Of a stretch of DNA of 64,000 bases, positions 51,264-61,419 are shown in pieces; the stretch's first letter is position 1, and every line of letters starts with the position of its first letter. The position numbers and the translations under genes are program-made. This DNA comes from Perca fluviatilis (lineage: Eukaryota; Chordata; Actinopteri; Perciformes; Percidae): NCBI RefSeq assembly GCF_010015445.1, contig NC_053119.1:27603383-27667382 (forward strand), given 5' to 3'. The notes beneath the pieces are model-generated. The model did no database searches and was not told the DNA's origin. It worked only from the letters and a program-made list of their open reading frames with translations.

Positions 51264-52096
51264 AAAACTAGTAAAATGCTACTCATACATGATGTATATG
51301 TTAAGACTGAGTATAATATATAAATATACATCGCCACACTTTTTACTTTTGAAGTACATTTTGCTGTAAATACCCATGTACTTTTACTGAAGTATGAATT
51401 CTTTTACGTAATGGAATATTTATATATAGTTGTACTGGTACTGGATCTGAATACAGCCCATCATCCATGTCAAATCACACAGCAGTTTTACACTTTTCCT
51501 CAAGATCACCGACTGCAACCATGAACATGACTCTAAATCTGACTTTCTTCTGTTCCTCAGCGGTTACATTTTGTTTTCGGGCAGAACTTGATACGTTGTC
51601 AGAGTGCTTGGCTTGGAAATTCCCTCTTTCTTATTGAGGCTGCACTTATATTGTGCTTTTGATAACTGGAACAGACATTTTGTGTTCAGTTTGCGATACA
51701 GCTTCGATGAAATGTTATTGCTCGCTTACAAAGTTTGGCTGCAATATGGCGCGGGGAGGGTGCTTTCCTCAGCTCTTCAAATTTTAAACACACAACAGGA
51801 AATTCACAAGGAGTAACAATATTCATAGGAGACCATATTAGCTCAGTCAGTGTCTGGGAATAGCTGTTTAAAGACCAAAACAATTTGCACTAGATGTCAG
51901 GAGCAAACATGTGTTACTATCACATGCAGTACCTTTAATGCAGTGTGAGAAACTATTTGAGAATATCTTTCCAAACTGATATTCAGATACGGAATAAAGG
52001 CCTGTCAGCAGAACATAATGAAATAGAGACCCAGAAGAACAAGATAATATTTTCTTTCAAGGAAGAAATAGGAAACGAGACTTGTAGCCAAAATCG

Positions 52097-52102
52097 TTTA
52101 TT
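52097..52102 (-). terminator. uri1: Possible polyadenylation signal of uri1
   Basis: AATAAA on the minus strand about 580 bases past the uri1 stop codon. A nearer hexamer-like sequence lies around 52230. Which one is used cannot be told from sequence alone. Confidence 0.3.
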
Positions 52103-52678
52103 TTCCTTTTAGTTGCCATCAATATTCTTTTTTTGTCTTTACATAAAGCTCGTCACAAAGGAATACATACATTCATTAGGCAGGTCGAGTGAAGGTAACA
52201 TGAGAGCTAGCAGACACCTAATTCTGTTTATTAATCATGACTTGGAAAAAAGAAACAAAACAAGGTGGCTGATTCTAAGTGTAGCCTAAGCCGGGCAAAA
52301 ACATGGATCGAAAGAAAAGCAGAAGATGGGTAAACATATGACAGAAAGCAGTCAGTTTAAAAAAATCCCCACAGAAAGATAGACCACATTGTTAAGTGCC
52401 ATTTATACTGTAGGAGTGGATATCAAAAGAGACTGCATTTACTAGTGTTTGGAGCTTGGTAAAAAAGCAGTACACACAAGGCGTTGCTACTGTACTTTTT
52501 CTAAAGCAAAGGTCATACTCAATGAAAGAGATCCTGTATGGACAGAAGTGAAAGATACGTGAGAGAAAGAAGAGGAGAGGGTGGTTTGTGCAGTTCATCA
52601 GTTGTAGAAAAGAAACGGGCTTTTAAAAAAAAAACATCAAAAAGTTATTGTGAACTATGGATATTTGCTCGTTAACAG

Positions 52679-52867
52679 TCACACCTGCTGCAACCTGGCA
52701 GCTTTAAACTTGGACACCCTTTTCGGGGCTTGCTGGGGCGGGACGACGTCAGGCGTCACCTCCTCCTGTTTCCTCTCCAGTATGGTGGGCAGAGCTGGTG
52801 GAGCGATGGTCAGATGGGGGACAGCTGACGGCATCGGCTCCTTTTCTACTACTGTACCGGAAAAGGC
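52679..52867 (-). CDS. uri1: URI1 last coding exon
   Basis: Encodes AFSGTVVEKEPMPSAVPHLT, IAPPALPTILERKQEEV and the terminal KRVSKFKAARLQQV followed by TGA. This matches the end of human URI1 (AFSGTVIEKE, PALPTIPERKE, RVSKFKAGRLQQRN). The terminal helix is the most conserved part. Acceptor CGTCCAG, phase 0. The intron before it (52868-54135) is filled with three retroposon-type repeats. Confidence 0.94.
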   Translation of the reverse strand, partial: AFSGTVVEKEPMPSAVPHLTIAPPALPTILERKQEEVTPDVVPPQQAPKRVSKFKAARLQQV

Positions 52868-52945
52868 CTGGACGAGAGAAATTGCAGTAAGATACCGGCG
52901 CTGATGTGGTATGACTCGACTGATGGTTTAGATTCAAATTAAGAC

Positions 52946-53011
52946 ATACTTTATTTCCTCCTGCGAGAGGAAATTGTTGTTAGTTTATTACGCACATTAC
53001 AAACAGGTCAG

Positions 53012-53066
<55 letters not shown>

Positions 53067-53259
53067 AATGGAGAGATGTCAGAGTGAGGGGGCTGCCCCG
53101 AGCAGTTGGGGGCTCTGTGCCTTGCTCAAGGGAACCTCGGCAGTGCCCAGGAGATGAACTGACACCTCTCCAGCTACCAGTCTACACTCTGTACTTGGTC
53201 CGCACGGAGACTTGAACCGGCGACCCTCCGGTTCGCTACGGACTGAGCTACTGCTCCTA
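52946..53259 (-). repeat. tRNA-like dispersed repeat in the last uri1 intron
   Basis: Starts TACTTTATTTCCTCCTGCGA, includes a (CA)n run at 53014-53058, then CTTGCTCAAGGGAACCTCGG, GAGACTTGAACCGGCGACCC and ACGGACTGAGCTACTGCTCC. The last two resemble tRNA B- and A-box strands read in reverse. Confidence 0.6.
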
Positions 53260-53289
53260 AAGGAGTCTTAAAAGTATTTATACTGTTTT

Positions 53290-53672
53290 AATGCCGTTTT
53301 TTTAGGGTGGCACCTAAATCATGGTTGCAGCTGTCGACGTGGTCCTGCTCCGCGCCATGCTATGCCCTGCAGTGCCCTGCTACGCCATGAACTACTACAA
53401 CTACTATTTGTAGTCATAGATCCATTATCTTTATTGTGACTATTATTGCCACTGGTCATCACACCCCCAACTGGCACCGTCAGACATCTCCTACCAAGAG
53501 CCTTGGGTTTTTCCACGCCACTGTCGCACTAAATGCTTGCTCTTGGGGGAATTACTGGAATTGTTGAGTCTTTGTAAATTATAGAGTGTAGCCTAAGACC
53601 TACTCTATCTGTAAAGTGTCTTGAGATAACGCTTGTTATGAATTGATGCTATAAATAAAATTGAATTTTCTT
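53290..53672 (+). repeat. 3' end of a non-LTR retrotransposon (LINE)
   Basis: Ends with ACTCTATCTGTAAAGTGTCT, TGAGATAACGCTTGTTATGA and GCTATAAATAAAATTGAATT, a tail I know from fish LINEs and their SINE partners. No reverse transcriptase is left. Confidence 0.55.
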
Positions 53673-53730
53673 GTTCATATTGCCTCTTGTGACTAACGAT
53701 TGTTCGACCACATGCAGCTCCTATTTTTTT

Positions 53731-53918
53731 TAAAGATTTTTTTGGGGGGCATTTTAAGCCTTTATTTGTATAGGACAGCTTAGACGTGAAAGGGGAGAGA
53801 GAAGGGGAATGACATGCAGCAAAGGGCCGCAGGTCGGAGTCGAACCCGTGGTCGCTGCGTCAAGGAGGGAACCTCTACATATGGGCGCCTGCTCTACCTG
53901 GGGAGCTAACCAGGGGCC
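53731..53918 (-). repeat. tRNA-derived SINE, copy 1
   Basis: The reverse complement reads GGTTAGCTCCCCAGGTAGAG (A-box side) and GGGTTCGACTCCGACCTGCG (B box), then CCCTTTGCTGCATGTCATTC and a 3' end with ATAAAGGCTTAAAATG. Homologous to the copies at 61233-61419 and 62467-62602. Confidence 0.75.
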
Positions 53919-54135
53919 ATGCAACTCCAATTTTACCTTAAAGAGGCTTCTGTGGGAGTTTTATGTTCTCAGTAAGGGATGTGCGGCTCAATTTTTGTAA
54001 AATTGTTTCATAATATAGGAAAATTGCAGATTCCTTCACACTGTAATTGAGATTAAAGACTGTATGAAGAAACTTGACTGAGATCTGTTCAGACAAAAAA
54101 AAAAAAAAACTAAAAGACAACCATGTGTCGTTTAC

Positions 54136-54361
54136 CTCAAATCGGCTGGCGGGGTGCTGTGGGACCGCCGTGGGACTGTCGTCACTGGTGTCGCTGTGCG
54201 TCGCCTCGTCGTGGCTGAAGCTGCGTCCAATCACCCGGCGCTCCTCGAAGTCCGCGGCGCTGCTCTCGCTGGTGTCGCTGCACACGCTGTTCTCTCGGCT
54301 ACGAGACTTTAGGATGGACTTCCTGGGGACGGGCTCCCCGTTCTTCACATCCACAAACAAC
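54136..54361 (-). CDS. uri1: URI1 exon (phosphoserine region SRSRENSVCSD)
   Basis: Encodes LFVDVKNGEPVPRKSILKSR, SRENSVCSDTSESSAADFEE and RRVIGRSFSHDEATHSDTSD. The block with RSRENSVCSDTSESSAA is essentially unchanged from human URI1. In human it contains the serine (S371/372) phosphorylated by S6K1 to release PP1-gamma, so that regulation is probably conserved. Acceptor TTGGTCAG, donor TTTGAG before GTAAAC, phase 0. Confidence 0.94.
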
Positions 54362-54449
54362 CTGACCAAAGACAGCAGACCAGTATTCACCAATCAGAGG
54401 AGAGCAACGTCCTCAAACAGACCTCCTAACTGAAATCAGCTGTTTTTAA

Positions 54450-54929
54450 CCCTTGTGTTGTCCTCGGGTCAAATTTGACCCGTTTCCAAAGATGTTTTTA
54501 TATCAGAAATATGGGTTTCTTACAACCAAATTGCCCCCAAAATAACTCGGATGCATGCATGTACGTCGGATGGAACCCATACAGCATTCCTTGCAGGTAA
54601 AATTAATACTTCCATTTCATAGCATTCGAAAAAAAATGTTTAATGAGGTTTTAAAACAGTATCCTAATTAAACTTTGACATAAACCAGTCTGTGATTCAC
54701 TCAACATCCTCTGATCTTAAATATTAGCCAAAATAATTCATAATTTTTGCTTTTTAAAACTCAAAAATTAGGTATGATGGGATTTTAATGAGTTTTTTTT
54801 TACCATGAATAAAAAAAAATGTAAAAAGCGTTGAAAAAGGTGACAAAAACATTTTTAAAAATCATCAAAAGCAGTAAAAATAATAAAAACATAAAAGAAT
54901 TCCTGGTCAACGGGAAGACAACACAAGGG
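54450..54929. mobile_element. Non-autonomous piggyBac-like MITE in a uri1 intron
   Basis: The ends CCCTTGTGTTGTC and GACAACACAAGGG are perfect inverted repeats flanked by TTAA on both sides (54446-54449 and 54930-54933). The interior is AT-rich and non-coding. It lies in the intron between uri1 exons 54136-54361 and 54969-55120, about 40 bases from the downstream exon's donor. Confidence 0.75.
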
Positions 54930-54968
54930 TTAAATTGGGATATGTCTGAATTTAGTGTTTGTTTTTAC

Positions 54969-55120
54969 CTGTAAATGTCCACTGGTGTTGTGATTTTGTG
55001 AAGTTCGTGATGGGAGAGTCCGTTGTTGTGGCCGTTTTTCTTCTTCTTCTTCGAGTGTTCCTTCTGCTCTTTCCTTTCACTGAACTTGAACATGGTGTTT
55101 TTTCCTGTGTTTATCCTCAC
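54969..55120 (-). CDS. uri1: URI1 exon (VRINTGKNT basic region)
   Basis: Encodes VRINTGKNTMFKFSERKEQ, a lysine-rich stretch including KKKKK, and ITTPVDIYR (last codon split), matching human VRINTGKNTTLKFSEKK and TPADIYR. The lysine run is a plausible nuclear localisation element (inference). Acceptor GCTTCAG, donor TTTACAG before GTAAAA, phase 2. Confidence 0.94.
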
Positions 55121-55261
55121 CTGAAGCAGAAGACAGAGACAGGGGAAAGAGAAAGTCGCCAAAGCAGTTAATTAAACTGCAGAATATAAAGCAAAGAAGA
55201 AAAAATAGCTTTAACGACTAATTTGTAAAACAAAATACCCAAAGTGATTTATCACTCTTAC

Positions 55262-55505
55262 CTTCTTGGGTTCGATTGTGTGAGAGAAAAAGATGGTAGG
55301 CAAACAGCTGCCTTCCTCTTGCTCTTCCTCGTCGTCTTCTCCCGCTTTCCTGTCTGCGCTCGGCGGCGCTTCACTGTGAGGCCTGGAGGTCCAGCTGGGC
55401 TTCAGACTCAGTCCGTTCACCGGGGGTGCGGCATCTCCCTCCTTCTCCTCTTCGGAGGAAACGGATGACGTGTCCTCGCCATTCAGGTCTGCATTATCGG
55501 ATAAT
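55262..55505 (-). CDS. uri1: URI1 exon (acidic linker and FFSHTIEPKK)
   Basis: Encodes LSDNADLNGEDTSSVSSEEE, a variable middle part, an acidic run (EDDEEEQEEG) and LPTIFFSHTIEPKK. The last motif equals human IPTIYFSHTVEPKR. The acidic run corresponds to the long Asp tract of human URI1 but is much shorter. Acceptor TTCTCCAG, donor CCCAAGAAG before GTAAGA, phase 0. Confidence 0.93.
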
Positions 55506-55608
55506 CTGGAGAAGAAACGGTTCCAAGAGACGTTTTCATTTTGCCTGAGGTTGGAAAATGTGCAACCATCGCGGCTACTAAGAAAACACCCCGAGTGTGT
55601 TCACCTAC

Positions 55609-55795
55609 CTGTCCTGCTCATCTTGTAGCTCCTCCAGTTTCTCGAGTTCATCCAGTCGAGCCCACAACTCCTCCTCGGTCAAGGTGCCGTTTCCGCTGCC
55701 TCCATCTCCGCTCCCTCCTTCGTTCTCCTCTTTTAGATCCAACACGGCATCCATCTTGGGCATAGAATGTGGTTTGCGAGCTATTCTTTGCTTTC
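55609..55795 (-). CDS. uri1: URI1 exon (RPB5-binding region)
   Basis: Encodes GKQRIARKPHSMPKMDAVLD, an acidic Gly/Ser linker, and LTEEELWARLDELEKLEELQ. The last part matches the ELWARLEELERQEELL segment of human URI1, in the region reported to contact RPB5. Acceptor GTTAACAG, donor GGACAG before GTAGGT, phase 2. The Gly/Ser-rich insert (about GGSGDGGSGNG) is more compositionally biased than in human URI1. Confidence 0.93.
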
Positions 55796-55953
55796 CTGTT
55801 AACAGCGGGTGAGACGGAGAAGAAATTCCTGAAATACTTTTCTCAGCCTAAATCTCAATCCGAGTTTGGTGTAGAATTAAGCTTACTTTGATTTGTAAAA
55901 AAAAAAGGGAAAAAAAAGTCAAATGAAGACAGAAGAAAGGCTGACGAAGTTAC

Positions 55954-56010
55954 CTTTTGTGACAGCAGCGTCATCGTTTCCGGTGTCTTCTCTGATGTCA
56001 ACGTAGTCCC
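55954..56010 (-). CDS. uri1: URI1 short exon (DYVDIRED segment)
   Basis: A 57-base exon encoding DYVDIREDTGNDDAAVTK, matching human DIVDIREE just after the prefoldin domain. The donor is CAAAAG before GTAACT, phase 1. Two acceptors are possible: CTAAAG (exon from 56010, phase 1, matching the human junction in AAGD) or TTTTAG (exon from 56017, phase 0). I prefer the first because it keeps the frame of both the expected missing exon and the direct join to 57422. Confidence 0.85.
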
Positions 56011-57421
56011 CTTTAGTCTAAAAAGGAAGCAAAGTCAATACATCTGTCCCCATCTTCGTCTTAAGCAATATGTCATCTGGGAGACGACTTGTAGTAATGC
56101 AACATACGGATGAGATGGTTTCCAAATCCTTGCGTGCGTGGCAGCAAAGTTTGGCTTCATGTTAAAGTAACTAAGTACCGTCCTCCGGCGGCTGCACGTA
56201 AGGTAAGTACGGTTGCGTCAGTCGAATGTGCTCTCAGAGAGTTTGAAGCAGACGGACAAAAGCCAATGTGCAGAAACTGTCTGCAGGCTAACAGAGATTT
56301 AATTGGAACTTTTAATATACCAATGGCAATCAGCTGCTAAAGAGTTAAAATCCTAAACAAGTTAGAGGGGGGGAGAAATTGAAAAATGATGACACAAACA
56401 GTTCATAATATCTTCTGCCCTGAATACTACTCCGGATCATTAAATCTAGACAACAATTAAGCCCTTTCACTAATAGCAGCAGAGGGCCCTTGTTTCCATG
56501 GCGATCGGGAGCCCCTCCAGTCAGCACATCAACTGGAAGTGAGGAAAGGTCAAACACAGAAGGCCCGACAACTCAGCCGCTGTCTGACACATTTCAGCCA
56601 GCCATGTTTGTATTACAGCACTTAGCTCTGTAATAGCGGGGTGGGCAGGGTCAGGAGATAGGAGGAGGCGGGGGGGGGGCGGGGGAGGGATGGCAGACGG
56701 CTGCGAATGGGCTGTGGCAGCATGTTTCTGCTTCACTAAACACTCTAATAATGTTCACATCATAAATCGTTACTTGGGCCCATTTAACTTGATATGAGAT
56801 TTTCTGAGACCTAGAACGAGCAGCGGGGAAAAAGACACACAACCCACGTTAGAATCGATAGCTTTCTTTTCTTCAAAAAAAAAAAAAACGTCTTGCACTC
56901 GATCAAACAGTAGTGTTGCATTTACAGGACTTGATTTGACTGCGGGAGAGGTCTGGAAAGGTATGAACTGCTCGTACAAGATTTACAACGGAGTGGCAGT
57001 GACAACAGTGGCATGTCAAATATGAGTGCAAGAGCAGCACAGCAAATAAGTGATGCGAATGGGACTTGCGGCTGGTAGCCCTTTAACCACATGTGAAATC
57101 AAGGACCCCGCGTACGCCTAAAATCACGCACGCGCCAAGATTTCAGTACAGTTGTTAGGAGCAGCTTTACAGTCCACTTAACATATCCTTAAAATAGACT
57201 AAATTCTACAAGCATCTCAAAAGTTTCTTCCGAAATGGTACGGCAAATAACGGCTCAGCTGAAAGGAAGTTTGTGACTTCAGTGACTCTTCAGACAAGCT
57301 CGATGCAACAACACCCTCTGCTGGATGAAGAAGGGCAGTGTCGATTACATTAAAATGAAACAATGACTCCTCTCTTTTGGAGAGAGGACAGGAAAGCAGT
57401 CTTTTGAAAAACGAGACTCAC

Positions 57422-57557
57422 ATTTCATCCTGTGATCGACAACTTTCTGAGCCTGCTTGGCAGAGCACTTGGCGAACCAGTTGTCGCCAAGCAACGCTGT
57501 GACCTCGTTTGTGTGCACCAGCTTCCCGGGCATGAAGGCCAAAGGGCCGAACGGCAC
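57422..57557 (-). CDS. uri1: URI1 exon (prefoldin beta-hairpin core)
   Basis: Encodes VPFGPLAFMPGKLVHTNEVT, then ALLGDNWFAKCSAKQAQKVV and DHRMK. This is nearly identical to the most conserved part of human URI1, the beta-hairpin region of the prefoldin fold. The acceptor is GAACAG before GTGCCG. The donor is AAAT before GTGAGT, phase 1, the same phase as the human junction inside EHRKEH. The next exon expected from human URI1, the returning coiled-coil helix of about 33 residues, is not recognisable in the 1.4 kb that follow. Confidence 0.94.
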
Positions 57558-57707
57558 CTGTTCATAGCAGAGGGGATGAAGAAATAGCCAGACGGAAGAG
57601 AAACAGTTAATAAAGCAGGTGGCAGAATGTGGACATGAAAGTAGGAGAAAAGAAGAAATAAAACTCAGAAAAATATGCAATATTTAGGGTCAACTTCTGC
57701 AAATTTA

Positions 57708-58200
57708 AAAGGTCCAATGTGTGGGAATTTCTCCCATCTAGCATTGAGATCATAATATCGCAATCAACTCTCTTGCGCCACGCAGTTCAAAGTATTATGT
57801 ATTACAGCTACGGTAGACCTTCACGCTTTTTTTCTGATGACGCCGCTCTCCTGCTCTTTTCAATAGCCTTTTTCTTTTTCTGGGCGAAGAAGAAGACTCC
57901 TGTTCCTGAAATTTGGATTTTTAATACGTGTGGTCCTCCAGGTTTGCTTCTTCAAACTTGCCGGGGCCGGGAAGCGACGATATGTGACGGCGAAAACGCG
58001 AAAGGCGGAGCAGTAGGTCCCGTATGTCCCTTACCGGCTAACCTATTTCAAGATGGCGCATGAATATGGAGCGTCTACCCCAGTTCATGCGAATGCAAAT
58101 GTAAAATTTCAAGCCGATAGGAATACTTTGAATTGATGGTGGTGGTAAATATTCATAAAAAAGGACAAGAACAACTAAACACGTTACACACTGGACCTTT
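57708..58200. mobile_element. MITE with AAAGGTCCA ends in a uri1 intron
   Basis: Starts AAAGGTCCAATGTGTGGG and ends ACACACTGGACCTTT, an imperfect inverted repeat. TTAA motifs overlap both edges. It lies in the intron between uri1 exons at 57422-57557 and 58342-58420. A related copy is at 2085-2335. Confidence 0.65.
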
Positions 58201-58341
58201 AAGAATATCATCCCAGCTCATGGCTTGTAAACGGTGAACTGGCCATTTGCAACAGGCATTCATCTTAAAACTAACCTACACTGCACAAGTTGTGCAAGTG
58301 TGTGTTTCTTCTTGTGCATTTTGAATGAGGTCAGCACTCAC

Positions 58342-58420
58342 CATGATGTCATAAGACAGCTGATCTGGAAGAGTTTTAAGGCGCTCATTCAGGGCTTCAT
58401 AGTCACCTGACACCTTTTGC
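58342..58420 (-). CDS. uri1: URI1 exon (prefoldin-like helix, first one in window)
   Basis: URI1 is a prefoldin-like subunit of the R2TP/PAQosome-associated prefoldin complex. It binds the RNA polymerase subunit RPB5 and acts in polymerase assembly and TOR signalling. This exon (TTTGCAG acceptor, GTGAGT donor) encodes QKVSGDYEALNERLKTLPDQ and then LSYDIM, matching the end of the first prefoldin helix in human URI1. Its first base completes a codon from an upstream exon. That exon, carrying the start codon and the EKVV...HW helix, was not found up to position 64000 and probably lies beyond the right edge. The gene is therefore partial here. Confidence 0.92.
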
Positions 58421-59026
58421 CTGCAAAGCATGGATTTACAATGGTGTTAGGCCAACAACTGTTCAAATTCATGATTTAAAGCCTCTCCTCTGAAGCAATT
58501 GTTGTCCAAATTAGTTTGTTTGACTTATTCTGGGATGTTAAACAGAACAATGGAAAGCAAACAATGGCTATGGAGTAATTAGGAAGTGCCTGTTTCCCCC
58601 TTCAGGGAAGAAGGGAGAAGAGTTCTCAAGATGTCGCTGGTATTCACCTGTATCTATTTGCCACGGAACAATGGAAAACTTCAGAGAAAATCACGACAGC
58701 AGAGTGACAAAAAGCAGCTAACATTATACTGTGATGCCGTCGTCCATGCAGATAAACAACACAGAAATATACTGTTACTCAAAAGGTTTAAAAAAGTCTA
58801 ACATTTTTTGTTTGTTTTGAGATTGCCTACTTTCTCCAGTTAAAGTCACAACACCAGTTTGTAAATGTAACACATCTAGGAAGTTATGCAATGCCCTTTG
58901 CATGATAAACAAAGAGTGTCGTAGCCAGATGAAAGCAATGTGCTTCCAAAAGCCCTCATTATTAACTTCATTTTATACATTTTCCTCACTGGTTGCCTTA
59001 TTGCAATGTACTAGAATAGTCTAGCG

Positions 59027-59380
59027 TAGAGCTGGGCAATATATCAATATTGTGATATGAGACTAGAGATCGTCTTAGATTTGGGATATCGTAATATTGT
59101 AATATGGCTGTGTTGTCTGTCCCTGGTTTTAAAGGCTGCATTACTGTAAAATGATGTCATTTTCTGAACTTACCAGACTGTTCTAGCTGTTCTATTATTT
59201 GCCTTTACCCACTTAAGTCATTATATCACATTACTGATGATTATTTATCAAAAATCTCATTGTGTAAATATTTTGTGAAAGCACCAATAGTCAACACTAC
59301 AATATCGTTGCGGTATCGATATCGAGGCATTTAGTCAAAAATATCGTGAGATTTGATTTTGTCCATATCGCCCAGCCCTA
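59027..59380. mobile_element. hAT-like MITE (GGGCTGGGCGATAT type)
   Basis: The ends TAGAGCTGGGCAATAT and ATATCGCCCAGCCCTA are inverted repeats. The interior is rich in ATATCG and ATATTG motifs. The flanks TCTAGCGT (59020-59027) and TCCAGCGT (59382-59389) are a near 8-bp duplication. Confidence 0.65.
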
Positions 59381-60082
59381 ATCCAGCGTTCCTTGTAATC
59401 TCAAACCTCTACCTTAAATATAGCGTATCAGATATTTGAGTCGTTTTTAGTCAAAAAGGAAAATGGGCCCTCAAACATAAACTGGTGAGTGTTGTTAGAT
59501 TGTTGACTTAAAGTTGTTGCATATTTGTCATAAACATACAACAAAGAGTGTCTCAAATAATTGTTACCACAAAAAATACACTCGTCCACTTGTTTCAACC
59601 ACTTGGTTTGACCGAGTGTGCTCCACCTGTAACTACAGACTGCAGGTGCATTGTACAAGTGCAGAGTTTAGAGACGTGTGCTAGACTTTTGGACCCACAG
59701 GACAATAATCTGGCATCACAACACTTGGATTCACAAACAGGCGAGAACTATTTTATGGTGTTTGGTTGCTCTTTGTCACCACCACTTTTTATTTGTTTTA
59801 CTCAATAAAAGAAGTTTACTCAGTTTACTTGTACTTGCACATCCACGGGGGTGTTTTCAGTTAATCTGACCTAAAGGTATAATTTGCTACTTTTGTCGAT
59901 TGGTGTTTGTTAACAACAGCGTTCAAAGTTGGCCAATGGACCTTTTTCACAGCCGACATTTTGACTCGTTATAGTAGGAAAAGCACAGCTGAAATTGATA
60001 ACCTTAACGATGGCTCAATTCCATCAAGTGTCCCAGTGAGCTCTTTCAGTGAGTCAGCATGCACAATACCAGGGCCTCTCCT

Positions 60083-60740
60083 AAAGGCGGTTACACACCA
60101 ACCAGACTGCCGACCGTCGGCAGAAAAGCCAGTCGGACCGATCAGTCTTCCCCGAGTTGGTCCAAAAAATGCCTCAGAACACACCGAAGAGACGAGACGT
60201 AATACGTCTCCATAACAGCAGGTGGCGCTAATCTGTATGGTTGCCCAAAAAATGAAAACCGGCAGCTGATTGGACAACCGCGTTGTTTCTGAAAACATTT
60301 TAAGCGAGAAATAGGCCATGCAGTTACTGAAGCTATCTTCATTTCAGGTCAACAAAGGTCAGTTTAAAAGATTTTCATCAGATTTTGAGAGACTCTAGTC
60401 ATTCCACTTGCCATTTCCATTTCCAAGTTTGAATATATTGAATGAAAGTCTGAATGTATTAAATGAAAGTGTGTAGAAAGTGCAGCTACAGTGCTGTTAC
60501 AGTCATTCCCCGGCTGCAATGGCGGTTCAGACAAAGAGAGCGCTGATGTGAGAGACCTGGAAATGCTGACCAATCAGAGCAGATTGGGATTTTTGGACGG
60601 GCTAAAGTGGAGCGTATCAGACAGGGTGAATACAGGTATATTCAGACAGAACAATACTGTGTTTTGAACATTTAAGCATGTAAACATGTGCTAGAAACCC
60701 AAAATACAAGTTTAAACCTGAAAATGAGCATAATATGGAA
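60083..60740. repeat. Composite dispersed repeat
   Basis: The left part has GCGGTTACACACCAACCAGA and an internal palindromic GCCGACCGTCGGC. The right part ends AACCTGAAAATGAGCATAAT plus ATGGAACCTTTAT, familiar from fish MITEs. Whether this is one element or two abutting ones is unclear. Confidence 0.4.
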
Positions 60741-61232
60741 CCTTTATGGTTGGCTGTGAACTGAAAATGCTCCTTCTTGCTACTGCAACTGTGTTTAGGA
60801 ATCAGAAATAAACTGGCTAATTTTCATCATGTCAAGCATACTTGAAACAAATGCCTCCGATTGGTCTGGGACAGGGAGTGTCTAATTTGTGGATTTTTAT
60901 CAGAGCAAGCACTCTAAACGCAAAGCATCAATATTGCACACAATCATGCTTGATTAATTGAGGAAGCCAAACTCATGGCTATTATTAGACAATAAATTAT
61001 TCAGTAATAGCGTGGAGCTATACCAACTGTGTCTCGACTAAACACAAACTTCACTGAAGGAAATTAGCGGATAACGACAAAAGCTCCATTTCTGGTTGAA
61101 TTATCCATTTAATTTCATTTTCAAATTGGTTGTATTCATAGAAATTGATCACTCAGGGACAAGCAAGTGCAGAGCCCTACAAATCTCGGCTGACCATTTG
61201 TTTTCATATAATATATCAAGGGTTGGGCAGAT

Positions 61233-61419
61233 GGGCACCCAGATAGCTCAGTTGGTAGAGCGGGCGCTCAAATATAGAGGTTTACTCCTCGAAGCAGCAG
61301 GCCCGGCGAAGCAGCGGGTCCGGGTTCGATTCCGACCTGCAGACCCTTTGTTGCATGTCATCACCCCCTCTCATGTCTTCATATGTCCTGTCAAATAAAG
61401 GCCTAAAAATGCCCAAAAA
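61233..61419 (+). repeat. tRNA-derived SINE, copy 2 (most intact)
   Basis: The head ATAGCTCAGTTGGTAGAGCG is an A-box region like a real tRNA, and GGGTTCGATTCCGACCTGCA holds the B box. About 60 extra bases separate them, so this is not a functional tRNA gene. The tail is CAAATAAAGGCCTAAAAATG. Confidence 0.8.

Larger units (their letters stand above)
50402..51460. repeat. AT-rich dispersed repeat hosting the nested elements
   Basis: The flanks of the nested pair (50447-50616 and 51299-51460) carry the same ACTTTTTACT and GTACTTTTACTGAAGTATGA style of sequence as 12149-12312, suggesting an outermost host repeat. Confidence 0.35.

Noticed and set aside
54074..54433. 119-codon plus-strand frame
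   Set aside because: Antisense shadow of the conserved uri1 phosphoserine exon.
59969..60319. 116-codon minus-strand frame
   Set aside because: Falls in the composite dispersed repeat at 60083-60740.
61233..61345. Possible tRNA gene
   Set aside because: The A and B boxes are tRNA-like but far too widely spaced, and the sequence continues into a SINE tail shared with two other copies.
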